Assembly: GCA_903858115.1 (NCBI GenBank)
Contig: CAIOHR010000368.1
Location: 1-55,843 of the forward strand
Direction: 5' to 3'
Source of the DNA: an uncultured Pirellula sp.
GTDB lineage: Bacteria > Planctomycetota > Planctomycetia > Pirellulales > Pirellulaceae
DNA length: 55,843 nt
Numbering within the stretch: the first letter of the stretch is position 1; every line of letters begins with the position of its first letter. Below the pieces are notes generated by a model. The model saw only the letters and a list, made by a program, of their open reading frames with translations. It was not told the origin of the DNA and did no database searches. A program made the translations under genes and the position numbers. This document shows, in pieces, positions 44,363-52,787 of the stretch.

Positions 44363-44887
44363 GGCAACATCCTTGTTTCCAAATCAGAACAATTATTGAT
44401 GTCGTTATCGATTAAGCTATTCCACTTCCAATAGCAGAAGTCCGTTATTTTGGAATGATTCGTCTAAAGACGACGGATGTAGCTCGCAGAATCCGGTCGA
44501 CGGAAAGAAATCGTGCTTGCATTTTGCCGAATGATCCCACGTTGCAATTTGTAATTCAACATTCCATTCCGTTGTCGCAACAAATCTCTCTGCGTACATG
44601 AGAAACCCGTATCCTCATTTGGGGCTCTCCGCATTGCTGGCAATTTTTCAAAATATCGCTATTATCTGACGTAATCCGCGAGTTCGATTGCGTGGATCAC
44701 TCTTTTTTCAGGCATCCGGAGTAGACATTCCCCTTTTCAGGCGTCTTCGGTAGATGGGCTGCAAGGATTTCGATCTACTTTTTGAAAACAAACACTAGGC
44801 TAAGGACGCCCTTGCCGTTTAAACTTTCTGTCTTCGGAAACAATACTAAAACCGATTACTCCTCTCTTCATTTTTGGAAAATCAACC
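44363..44887. other. Intergenic region with a near-tandem 22-nt repeat
   Basis: 525 bases between divergent genes. Related 22-nt units start at 44705 and 44734 (TTTTCAGGC, then TC, then GTAGA). A TTTGAAAACAAA word near 44780, followed by CACTAGGC, matches the outer arm of the REP-like element at 40741-40850. No gene or clear promoter box is visible. Confidence 0.55.
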
Positions 44888-45838
44888 GTGCGCCGACAAC
44901 TATCTCTTTTCTGTGCTGCATTTTTATTAGGAATCGTCTGCTGTCGTTCGACCCAGTCGCAAACGCAATCTGCAGCTTCTTCCACTACAAACGGTTCCGA
45001 ATCGAAACCAGGTTCCGATCCGATAACCATTGCGATTCGGAAGGAGGTTGCTGCCTCAGTCATTGCCTTCAATAAGCGAGATGCAAAAGCCTCTGCGGCT
45101 TTCTGGACGAAAGATGGCGAATATGTCGATGAGTCTGGTCAGGCAGTTGTTGGTCGTGTTGCGATCGAAGCTTATTTCGCGGCAATCTTCACGGCGCGGC
45201 CAGAAGCCAAATTGCAACTTGTGACGGATTCAGTACGTTTGGTGAGCGACAGCGTGGCGATTGAAGACGGGCAGTCGATCGTCGAACCTTCGCCCAATGT
45301 CCCCGCCGAAGTCAGCAAGTACACGGCCGTCCATGTGAAGGTCGATGGGAAGTGGTTGTTAGCATCGGTACGCGATACCGGGTTGGACACGTCTTCTCCT
45401 TCGGACGATCTCGCCGATCTTGATTGGCTGATCGGTGAATGGACTGCGGAAGAGAACGGTGCTCGGACCGAATCGAAATGCCGATGGATCGTCAACAACA
45501 AGTTTGTTGAACGCAGCTACTCAACAACAGCGCTGGACGGAAAGGTAACATCGGGTCTGCAGATTATCGGCTGGAATGCGCAAGCCAACCACGTCCAATC
45601 TTGGAACTTCACACCGGATGGTGGTCATGCGATCGGTGCATGGTCTGCAACAGAAGGAGGCTGGCTTGCAAAGGTTACGGGCACCACAGGCACGAATGTT
45701 TCCACAACGGCTGTCAACTTGTTACGCCGATTGGATGACAATGCCTATGCATGGCAATCGATGGATCGAACGATTGGCGAAATCCGTCTTCCCGATACCG
45801 ACGAAGTCATCATCCGACGCAAACCGGCGAGTAAATGA
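44888..45838 (+). CDS. Secreted SnoaL/DUF4440-like protein with WLIGEW domain
   Basis: 316 residues starting at GTG 44888. A signal peptide (about 1-25) is followed by a SnoaL-like (DUF4440/SgcJ type) domain, about 40-160: FNKRDAKASAAFWTKDGEYVD, VGRVAIEAYFAAIF. The second half (about 175-316) starts DLDWLIGEWTAEENG and repeats beta-strand pattern with SWNFTPDGGHAIGAW, a lipocalin-like or DUF1579-like module. The same architecture recurs at 49236-50144. SnoaL folds bind small hydrophobic ligands or act as isomerases, but catalytic residues cannot be assigned. First of five consecutive secreted proteins on this strand. Confidence 0.82.
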   Translation: MRRQLSLFCAAFLLGIVCCRSTQSQTQSAASSTTNGSESKPGSDPITIAIRKEVAASVIAFNKRDAKASAAFWTKDGEYVDESGQAVVGRVAIEAYFAAIFTARPEAKLQLVTDSVRLVSDSVAIEDGQSIVEPSPNVPAEVSKYTAVHVKVDGKWLLASVRDTGLDTSSPSDDLADLDWLIGEWTAEENGARTESKCRWIVNNKFVERSYSTTALDGKVTSGLQIIGWNAQANHVQSWNFTPDGGHAIGAWSATEGGWLAKVTGTTGTNVSTTAVNLLRRLDDNAYAWQSMDRTIGEIRLPDTDEVIIRRKPASK

Positions 45839-45912
45839 TCCGATTCGATCCTTTTTGCCACGATCATTGCCAGCACTATTTCACTCATACAATATTTTTT
45901 CGGAGCATCATA

Positions 45913-47568
45913 ATGTCAAAACGATTCCTATTCACAGCCTTTTGTGTTTCGTTCCTTAGTTTCTCACTCGCAGATTTCTCACACGCGGGGCGGGGAGGCG
46001 GAGGCGGATCCAGAGGTGGCGGTGGTGCGAGAGGAGGCGGAGGTGGTGGCTTTAGCGGAGGTGTTTCGCGAGGCGGCGGTGGTATGAGCGGTGGTGGAGC
46101 CATGGGCGGGGCTCGTCCGAGTCCTTCGATGGGAGCCGGTGGCGGAGCCCGACCGGTAGGAGGAGCCGGGCCTGGTAATGCTGGTCCAGGAGCAAGACCT
46201 GGAGCCGGCATGGGGGTAGGCGGGCCTGCAGTAGCTGGCGGTGGAGCACGTCCCGGAACTGGAGCCGGTATGGCGGGACCTGCTGGAGTTGGCGGAGGAG
46301 GTCGTCCGGGGGCTGGAGTCGGGACGGCTGGCGCCGCGCGTGTTGGTGGAGCATCTGCGGGTGCTTCAGCTGCTGCTGCGAATCGATACAACGCGCCGAG
46401 TCGAAACGACCTCAGTGGTTTTCTTGGCTTGCCATCCGACGAAGGGTTTGGGCATGCGAGTACGGCCTCAACTCGACAGGGAACTATGTCGAGCCCATCG
46501 ACTTTGCCAGCCAGGGAGGGAAATGTCGATGTCAACTATGGAAAAACAGAGGGTCCGAGAGGCGGACAAGTCGGTGGCGTAACCGCGACGGGTCCACAAG
46601 GGAATACCGTAGGAAAAGCTGCCGCCGTTGGCCCTCAAGGTGGTGCTGCCGTGGTCGGTGGCGTTCAAGGTGCGGCGGGCGGAACGGCAGTTCGTGGCGC
46701 TGCGGTTGGCCCGCAAGGTGGTGCTGCCGTGGTCGGTGGCGTTCAAGGTGCGGCAGGCGGAACGGCAGTTCGTGGCGCTGCCGTCGGTCCCAATGGTCAA
46801 GTAGTTGCAGGACGTGGTGCGGTTGGACCCGGTGGTTATGGAGCGGGAGGAGTGGTAACCGCAGGCCCGGCTGGAATTGGTGCGGGCTTTACTCGCGTTT
46901 CGCCCGCAGGTCGATACACTGCTGCAGCCGCCGTACGCGGAACGTACAACAATTGGGGGATATACGGGACAGGATGGCGTGTCCAGTATCCAGGCGCTTG
47001 GGTGGCAGCCGGTTGGACAACAGCTGCTCTCTGGAGCACGGCGACATGGGGAACCGCAGCCAGCTATTGTGGTTACGCAGAACAACCCCCTGTCTATTAT
47101 GACTACGGAACCAGCGTGGTTTATGAAGATAACAGCGTCTATGTCAACGGTGATGTCGCAGGGACGACCGAGGAGTACTATGATCAAGCGGCGAGTCTTG
47201 CTGCAACCGGAGCGGAGGCCAAAACACAAACCGACGGAGATTGGCTCCCGTTAGGTGTTTTTGCCTTCACAAAAGCTGAAAACCCTACATCGGACATCAC
47301 GATTCAATTGGCCGTCAACAAGGACGGCGTCATTCGAGGAAACTACACCGATACTGCAACAAAGCAAAATCAAGTGGTCCAAGGATCCGTTGATAAGCAG
47401 ACGCAGAGAGTTGCATTCACGGTTGGTGATAACAAAGCGAACATCATCGAAACCGGGCTCTACAACTTAACGAAAGAAGAGTCGCCATGTCTGATTCACC
47501 TTGGTAAGGATAGCACCGAACAATGGTTGCTTGTGCGATTGCAAAATCCGGAAGCTTCGGCAGGCTAG
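45913..47568 (+). CDS. Gly-rich secreted surface protein with C-terminal beta domain
   Basis: 551 residues from the ATG at 45913 (GGAG nine bases upstream; an earlier ATG at 45835 overlaps the previous stop). Signal peptide about 1-27. Residues about 28-150 are almost only G, R, A, P and S (GGGGARGGGGGG, GMGVGGPAV). About 236-288 hold two exact-length 26-residue repeats. An aromatic segment (about 340-400, rich in W and Y) precedes a compact C-terminal domain (about 430-540; GDWLPLGVFAFTKAEN, WLLVRLQ) of the kind found in planctomycetal surface proteins. It probably lies at the cell surface or in the matrix. Pair partner: the SnoaL gene 74 nt upstream. Confidence 0.85.
   Translation: MSKRFLFTAFCVSFLSFSLADFSHAGRGGGGGSRGGGGARGGGGGGFSGGVSRGGGGMSGGGAMGGARPSPSMGAGGGARPVGGAGPGNAGPGARPGAGMGVGGPAVAGGGARPGTGAGMAGPAGVGGGGRPGAGVGTAGAARVGGASAGASAAAANRYNAPSRNDLSGFLGLPSDEGFGHASTASTRQGTMSSPSTLPAREGNVDVNYGKTEGPRGGQVGGVTATGPQGNTVGKAAAVGPQGGAAVVGGVQGAAGGTAVRGAAVGPQGGAAVVGGVQGAAGGTAVRGAAVGPNGQVVAGRGAVGPGGYGAGGVVTAGPAGIGAGFTRVSPAGRYTAAAAVRGTYNNWGIYGTGWRVQYPGAWVAAGWTTAALWSTATWGTAASYCGYAEQPPVYYDYGTSVVYEDNSVYVNGDVAGTTEEYYDQAASLAATGAEAKTQTDGDWLPLGVFAFTKAENPTSDITIQLAVNKDGVIRGNYTDTATKQNQVVQGSVDKQTQRVAFTVGDNKANIIETGLYNLTKEESPCLIHLGKDSTEQWLLVRLQNPEASAG
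46621..46776 (+). repeat. Two tandem 78-bp coding repeats
   Basis: Units 46621-46698 and 46699-46776 encode the same 26 residues (AAVGPQGGAAVVGGVQGAAG...) with only synonymous base differences (for example GCC to GCT, CCT to CCG), and a third partial unit follows. Recent in-frame duplication within the Gly-rich gene. Confidence 0.9.
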
Positions 47569-47727
47569 TTCATTGATTTGCAGATCGTTGATTTGCGGAT
47601 CGTCGCATAAAACTCCATTTTGCGGATGAGCATCTCTCCGCAGTGCCTACTGCAATGATTGAGGATCTGCAATCGATTTCACTTATCAGCTAGGCTTGGC
47701 TTTACCTGCACAATCGAAAAGTTGGAA

Positions 47728-49134
47728 ATGATAAACTATAAAGAATGCTTGCTCGCCGCACGCAAATTGTTTGCTATGATCGCAATGTCTTTGAGCGTTT
47801 TCGGATTGACGAGTGTACTGGGGGCGGCTCAAGGAATTCAATCAACAGACCCGCTCCCTTCTTGGAATGAGTCGGCTTCAAAGAAGGCGATCCTGTCGTT
47901 CGTCCAACGCGTGACAACGGAGGGGTCGGCAGACTTTGTTCCCGTTTCAGAACGCATTGCGGTGTTTGATAACGACGGAACCCTCTGGCCCGAAAATCCA
48001 GTTCCGTTTCAATTGGCCTACGCTCTAGATGTGATCAAACAACGTTCGGCCACGGATGCAAATCTTGCAGCGGAACCCATGGTACAAGCAGCCAATAGGG
48101 GCGACTTTGGAAAGCTTCTCGAAGGTCCGCATCATGACGGTTTGATGACGATCATGGCATTGACTCATGCAGGAATGACGACAGATGAGTTTAAGGCAAG
48201 TGTCGAATCATGGTTGCAAACAGCCAAACATCCTCGATTGGGAAGGGCTTACGATCAGCTTACCTATCAGCCGATGCAAGAAGTGCTAATCTACCTCAGA
48301 GCCAACGGTTTCAAAACTTTCATCGTATCGGGTGGAGGAGCCGACTTCATGCGGATCTGGTCCGAACGCGTCTATGGCATACCGCCGGAGCAAGTGGTCG
48401 GATCGACGGCCCGTACCAAGTTTGAAATACGAGATGGGTTTCCTGTTCTGGTAAAGACTCTGGATCAGTTGTTCGTCGATGATAAAGAAGGCAAGCCGGC
48501 TGCGATTCATCAGTTTATTGGCCGACGCCCGATCGCCTGCTTTGGCAATAGCGATGGCGATAAAGCGATGATGGAATATACGACGATCAATAACCCTCGT
48601 CCGAGCTTCGGCTTGATTGTCCATCATACCGACAGTGAACGCGAGTACGCGTACGACAAGGCTCCGCAGAGTTCTGGCAAGTTGGTCGATGCACTGATTG
48701 ATGCTCCATCTCAAGGTTGGAAAATAGTCGATATGAACAAGGACTGGAAAGAAATTTGGACTTTGTCTGCCAGGGAGTCAACACAAGGTTTTGAAAGAAA
48801 ATTGAAAGGAAACTGGTTGGCTGAAGATATCGCTGGCGGTGGAGTAATCGATAACGCGCAGTCGACGGTCGAAATTAGCGAGGACGGTTCAGTATCAGGG
48901 AGTACAGCCGTTAATCGATACGGTGGTAAAGCTAAGATCGATGGACAAAAAATAGAGTTCGGACCTCTCGCGATGACACGGCGAGCGGGCCCCCCGGAAC
49001 TTATGGAACAAGAATCGAAGTTCACCAACGCTCTCGGTAAAGTCGCAAGCTATCGAATCGAAGATTCCGGGTTACTGTATTTCACGGACGCAACAGGCAA
49101 AGATGTGCTGCGGTTTTCGAGATTATTGAAATGA
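47728..49134 (+). CDS. Secreted HAD phosphatase fused to META domain
   Basis: 468 residues from the ATG at 47728 (an in-frame TTG at 47659 is less likely). An export helix is followed by a HAD (SerB/PF12710-like) phosphatase: motif I IAVFDNDGTLWPEN, motif II in TFIVSGGGADFMRIW, a lysine in the cap region and motif IV CFGNSDGDKAMMEY. The last 105 residues (about 360-468) match the META/HslJ pattern: LKGNWLAEDI, VEISEDGSVSGSTAVNRYGG, FGPLAMTRR, LYFTDATGKDVLRF. META domains occur in HslJ and secreted virulence-associated proteins. The combination is unusual. It sits between the two SnoaL/low-complexity modules. Substrate unknown. Confidence 0.87.
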   Translation: MINYKECLLAARKLFAMIAMSLSVFGLTSVLGAAQGIQSTDPLPSWNESASKKAILSFVQRVTTEGSADFVPVSERIAVFDNDGTLWPENPVPFQLAYALDVIKQRSATDANLAAEPMVQAANRGDFGKLLEGPHHDGLMTIMALTHAGMTTDEFKASVESWLQTAKHPRLGRAYDQLTYQPMQEVLIYLRANGFKTFIVSGGGADFMRIWSERVYGIPPEQVVGSTARTKFEIRDGFPVLVKTLDQLFVDDKEGKPAAIHQFIGRRPIACFGNSDGDKAMMEYTTINNPRPSFGLIVHHTDSEREYAYDKAPQSSGKLVDALIDAPSQGWKIVDMNKDWKEIWTLSARESTQGFERKLKGNWLAEDIAGGGVIDNAQSTVEISEDGSVSGSTAVNRYGGKAKIDGQKIEFGPLAMTRRAGPPELMEQESKFTNALGKVASYRIEDSGLLYFTDATGKDVLRFSRLLK

Positions 49135-49235
49135 ACGGGGCTAGGATGAAATTGAATTCAGCGACACAATTGTGCAGAATTGTTTATAGAGTGCAAAAGG
49201 TGTCTTGTAGGAACGTGCAACTAAAGGGGAAATCG

Positions 49236-50144
49236 ATGACATTACGCGTAATAGGACTTATGGTTGCAGCAACATGCCTGTTGTTTGCTCCCGCCTTAAC
49301 AGCTTTCACTGTGGGGCAGGAAGAACCCGGCGTGGCTGAAATTCGGAAGGCGACCGAGAAGCTAACGACGGCATTTGGTCAAGGGAAGTCGGACGAACTC
49401 GCCGCAATGTTTTTGGTGAATGGTGAATTGATCGATGAGGAAGGAACCGTTTACCAAGGACAGAAAGAGATCAAGGAGTTGGCTGCGGCTTTCTTTGAGA
49501 GGTTTCCAGGAACGCAAGTGAGAAACGAGATCGAATCGATTCGTATTGTCGGTCCAGTCGCCATCCAGGAAGGAAAGAGAGTCACTACAGCCAAAGATGG
49601 CACTACTTCGACAGTTCGGTACATCGGTGTTCTTTCCAAGACGGACCAAGGTTGGCGAATTGCCTCGCTTCGTGATTTTGCGGACGAAGCTATGCCTACC
49701 CCTGGAGAATTTTTAAGTCCGCTGGCGTGGCTAGTCGGCGATTGGATCAATGAAGGTGCAGATGCACGCGTGAAGATTACGTATCGATGGTCCGAAGACA
49801 AGAATTTTATTCTGGGGGATATCTTGGTTACCAAGAACGACCAAGTCGTGATGAAGAGTTCACAAAGAATTGGCTGGGATGCATTGCATGGTTCGCCTCG
49901 ATCGTGGACATTCGACTCCGACGGTGGATTCGCTGAAGCAACTTGGACACAAGTTGAGGACACTTGGATCGTACGTTCTTCAGCCACGATGCCAGACGGC
50001 CAGACGGGATCAGCAATATTGAAGATAGTAAACGAAGGAAATGGACGTTACGTCATGGCGGGGTCAAACCGAATCATCGGAAATGTGTTGGAGGATGATT
50101 ATCAAGTCACAGTTGTCAAAAAGCCACCAACCGCTGCGAAATAA
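49236..50144 (+). CDS. Secreted SnoaL/DUF4440-like protein with WLVGDW domain
   Basis: 302 residues from the ATG at 49236, with GGGGA upstream; an open stretch back to 49131 includes the previous stop and is not used. Signal peptide about 1-29. SnoaL-like domain about 35-155 (FGQGKSDELAAMFLVNGELID, YQGQKEIKELAAAFFERFPG) and second beta module about 165-300 beginning PLAWLVGDWINEGADARVK with RSWTFDSDGGFAEATW. It is a clear paralogue of 44888-45838 in domain order and in these words. It ends 28 nt before the Arg/Pro-rich TPR protein and should be translated with it. Confidence 0.85.
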   Translation: MTLRVIGLMVAATCLLFAPALTAFTVGQEEPGVAEIRKATEKLTTAFGQGKSDELAAMFLVNGELIDEEGTVYQGQKEIKELAAAFFERFPGTQVRNEIESIRIVGPVAIQEGKRVTTAKDGTTSTVRYIGVLSKTDQGWRIASLRDFADEAMPTPGEFLSPLAWLVGDWINEGADARVKITYRWSEDKNFILGDILVTKNDQVVMKSSQRIGWDALHGSPRSWTFDSDGGFAEATWTQVEDTWIVRSSATMPDGQTGSAILKIVNEGNGRYVMAGSNRIIGNVLEDDYQVTVVKKPPTAAK

Positions 50145-50172
50145 ACGGACACAACTATTCAGGATCAATCTT

Positions 50173-52488
50173 ATGTTTGCAAAGAATGACATTCGCGTAC
50201 AGTCGGCGATGATTGCGACTCTGTTGTTGGGATTCGTGTGCGTAACCGAAGCTCTAGCCCAGCCAGGTAGAGGTGGAGGGGGGGCCAGACCCTCGATGGG
50301 TGGAGGCGGCGGCGCTAGACCATCGATGGGAGGCGGCGGCGCTAGACCATCGATGGGTGGAGGAGGTGCAAGACCCTCGATGGGGCAATTGGGGGGCGGG
50401 GGCGCTCGTCCAAGCATGCCAAACATGTCACGACCAACGATGCCAAACGTTTCGCGACCCAATCTGCCTAGCATGCCTAGCACACCAAACTTTTCTCGTC
50501 CTAGTCCATCGCGGCCATCGTTGGGAAATGTAAACGCTCGGCCAACGATGCCAAATTTGGGCGGCGGCGCCGGGGGAATGCCTTCATTTGGCGGTTCTCG
50601 TCCTTCATTGGGAGGTATCGGCAATTCATTGGGAGGTATCGGCAATATGGCCAATGCGCAGAGGCCATCGACTCGTCCCTCGATTCCTCCAAATGCTAAC
50701 CGCCCAACGAATACCCCCAATGCGACTCGTCCTTCGTTGCCTTCGAAGCCAGATCGTCCTCAAGTTAAGCCGCCCAATCTGCAGATCCCGTCTACGCGTC
50801 CATCCACAGGTATTGGCCAGAATCGCCCCACGCTTCCAAACGGAGCCGATCGACCATCGCTCGGCAATGTGAATCGACCTACAACATTACCTGGTCTCGC
50901 GAACCGCCCAGCGACGCTTCCAGGTAACGTAAATCGTCCTGCGACTTTGCCAGGTAACGCGAATCGCCCCACGACGCTACCGGGCACGGCGAATCGACCA
51001 GGCCTCGGTGCGGAAAGACCAACGACCCTACCTGGCAATATCGATCGTCCAGTAATCGGCGGTGGACGTCCATCGACCCTGCCTGGTCGACCATCTACAT
51101 TGCCAGGCAACATAAATCGTCCGGTCATTGGAGGAAATCGCCCGAATATCAATTTGCCCAACGTTGGTAACAACTCGGGGAACAATATCATTAACCGTCC
51201 GAGCATCGGCGGTAATCGACCCAGCATCGGGAACGATACGAATATCAACATTGGTAATATCGGCAATAGCAACATCAACAACAACTTCGGTAACAGGTAT
51301 CCGAATCGTCCGAATTGGGACGTTGATCCTGGTTTTTCGCGTCCGAGTTGGGGTCTGGGTAATGGAGGTAACTGGAATAACAATTGGCACAACAACTGCA
51401 TCCATAACCATCACAACTGGTACAACGGTTGCTGGCAGGGGTATTGGGGAAGTAGTTGGTATTCGCCCGTCGTGTGGGGAGGCATCGGATGGGGGCTTGG
51501 GTCTTGGACGAATAGTTGGGGAAACAACTACACGAGTTTTTACAACCCCTACTACGCGCAGCCGATGGTCGCTCAATCGGTGCCGTACGATTATTCACAG
51601 CCGGTTGTCGTGAACAATTATGTTGAGTCGACTTCCACAGCTTCGGGGGAAGAAGCTCAAGTTGCTCAGTCTAATGCTGCACAAGAGCAAACATTTTCAG
51701 CGTTCGATCAGGGGTTAGCCAAGTTTGAGGCGGGGCAATATGTTTCTGCTTTGACAGACTTTAATAAGTCAATTAGGGAGCTGAAAGGTGATCCTGTCGT
51801 GCATGAGGTTCGTTCGTTAACGCTATTTGCGATAGGCGACTACACCCAAGCGGCCGCGGGGCTCAACTCGTTACTCTCGTCGGCTCCTGGTATGGACTGG
51901 ACTACGATGAGCGGGCTCTACGGGGATCCAGAGGACTACACAACTCAACTTCGGAAGCTAGAACAGTTTTGCAAACAGAATCCCAATGATGCGGGAGCTC
52001 ATTTTGTTCTCGCCTATCATTGCTTAGTGACAGGAGAGAAGGATGCAGCCATAAACGCTCTCAAGGTTGTAGTCAAAAATCAGCCTAAGGATGTAACTGC
52101 CATGCGTATGTTAGAGGCGATAGCACCCTCGGAAAAATCTATAGCTATAGCACCAGAAGCACAGCCACCTGCATCGACTACACCTGCTGGAACCGAGGAG
52201 CCGCAAACTGACTTGGTAGGATCCTGGAAAGCGCAATCAAGCGATACAAGCATCGAGCTTTCCATTACGGAAGAATCGCAGTTTACATGGAAGGCGAGTG
52301 TGAAGGAACAACCGACCATTCAATTGGATGGAAAACTGGCTGCGGGGAGCGATGGGATCTCGCTGGAGACGAAGAATCAAGGATCAATCGGAGGTTCAGT
52401 CGTCTCGAAGGGCTCGGACAATTGGGTGTTTATTATGACCGGTGCACCGCCGTCGGATCCTGGATTGAGCTTTACTCGAATCAAGTAA
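50173..52488 (+). CDS. Secreted Arg/Pro/Asn-rich protein with TPR and beta domain
   Basis: 771 residues from the ATG at 50173. Signal peptide about 1-32 (LLLGFVCVTEALAQ). Three low-complexity parts follow: GARPSMGGGG repeats (about 35-75), RPTMPN/FSRPS segments, and decapeptide repeats of the form RPxTLPGxxN (about 235-330). Around 375-480 is a W/N/H/Y-rich stretch with two cysteines (CIHNHHNWYNGC). Residues about 505-650 are TPR-like (FDQGLAKFEAGQYVSALTDF, PNDAGAHFVLAYH), and the end (about 690-771) is a beta module starting LVGSWKAQ. It looks like a cell-surface or matrix protein that displays a TPR/beta head. Pair partner: SnoaL gene 28 nt upstream. Confidence 0.85.
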   Translation: MFAKNDIRVQSAMIATLLLGFVCVTEALAQPGRGGGGARPSMGGGGGARPSMGGGGARPSMGGGGARPSMGQLGGGGARPSMPNMSRPTMPNVSRPNLPSMPSTPNFSRPSPSRPSLGNVNARPTMPNLGGGAGGMPSFGGSRPSLGGIGNSLGGIGNMANAQRPSTRPSIPPNANRPTNTPNATRPSLPSKPDRPQVKPPNLQIPSTRPSTGIGQNRPTLPNGADRPSLGNVNRPTTLPGLANRPATLPGNVNRPATLPGNANRPTTLPGTANRPGLGAERPTTLPGNIDRPVIGGGRPSTLPGRPSTLPGNINRPVIGGNRPNINLPNVGNNSGNNIINRPSIGGNRPSIGNDTNINIGNIGNSNINNNFGNRYPNRPNWDVDPGFSRPSWGLGNGGNWNNNWHNNCIHNHHNWYNGCWQGYWGSSWYSPVVWGGIGWGLGSWTNSWGNNYTSFYNPYYAQPMVAQSVPYDYSQPVVVNNYVESTSTASGEEAQVAQSNAAQEQTFSAFDQGLAKFEAGQYVSALTDFNKSIRELKGDPVVHEVRSLTLFAIGDYTQAAAGLNSLLSSAPGMDWTTMSGLYGDPEDYTTQLRKLEQFCKQNPNDAGAHFVLAYHCLVTGEKDAAINALKVVVKNQPKDVTAMRMLEAIAPSEKSIAIAPEAQPPASTTPAGTEEPQTDLVGSWKAQSSDTSIELSITEESQFTWKASVKEQPTIQLDGKLAAGSDGISLETKNQGSIGGSVVSKGSDNWVFIMTGAPPSDPGLSFTRIK
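50875..50994 (+). repeat. Four 30-nt coding repeats RPxTLPGxxN
   Basis: Four consecutive in-frame 30-nt units encode RPTTLPGLAN, RPATLPGNVN, RPATLPGNAN and RPTTLPGTAN; further diverged units follow to about 51130. They are tandem coding repeats in the surface protein, with synonymous variation. Confidence 0.85.
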
Positions 52489-52528
52489 TCTCACACTTTT
52501 TGCTCATTGCCGCTGCTTCATGAAACAA

Positions 52529-52561
52529 CCTAGGAACAGTCATAACTTGACTGTTCCTAGG
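52529..52561 (+). terminator. Perfect 14-bp hairpin after the five-gene cluster
   Basis: CCTAGGAACAGTCA (52529-52542), loop TAACT, TGACTGTTCCTAGG (52548-52561). It is 40 nt past the stop of the TPR surface protein and is the longest perfect hairpin in the window. No T-tract follows (GACAATTGTC, itself a palindrome at 52562-52571), so it may be a factor-dependent terminator or mRNA 3' end protector. Confidence 0.5.
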
Positions 52562-52670
52562 GACAATTGTCTTAATGACTTAGCAAGTAGCGAGCGTCTT
52601 GTTGGTCTTATCTCGCGGATCGTCGGTCATGAAGACGGTAGCTATGAAATTCAACCTGAACGTTTCCGAC

Positions 52671-52700
52671 TCGACCTAATGCTACCGGTTTTGCTACAAT
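52671..52700 (+). promoter_or_regulatory. Candidate promoter upstream of the TlpA-like gene
   Basis: TCGACC (52671-52676; 4 of 6 to TTGACA) and TACAAT (52695-52700; 5 of 6 to TATAAT) with an 18-nt spacer. It lies after the 14-bp hairpin and would start the TlpA-like/purN unit. Weak evidence on its own. Confidence 0.3.
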
Positions 52701-52787
52701 TGACGCTTGGAAAATGAAGACGACCGGTAGTTCGCTATTGGTTTGGTAATTCAAGCATAGCTATTTTTCACGACAGGCACCAAGGGC

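Noticed and set aside
44655..44700. Possible tRNA T-arm (GTTCGAT)
   Set aside because: The loop is too long and no acceptor stem or anticodon arm could be formed around it.
45885..46535. Long minus-strand frame rich in proline
   Set aside because: It is the reverse complement of GGC/GGT repeats of the Gly-rich gene; such shadows are expected in low-complexity DNA.
50875..51130. Repeats in the surface gene as a CRISPR or satellite
   Set aside because: The period is a multiple of three, the frame stays open and differences are mostly synonymous, so these are coding repeats.
50760..51401. Minus-strand proline/leucine-rich frame
   Set aside because: It mirrors the RPxTLPG repeats of the plus-strand surface protein and has no independent support.
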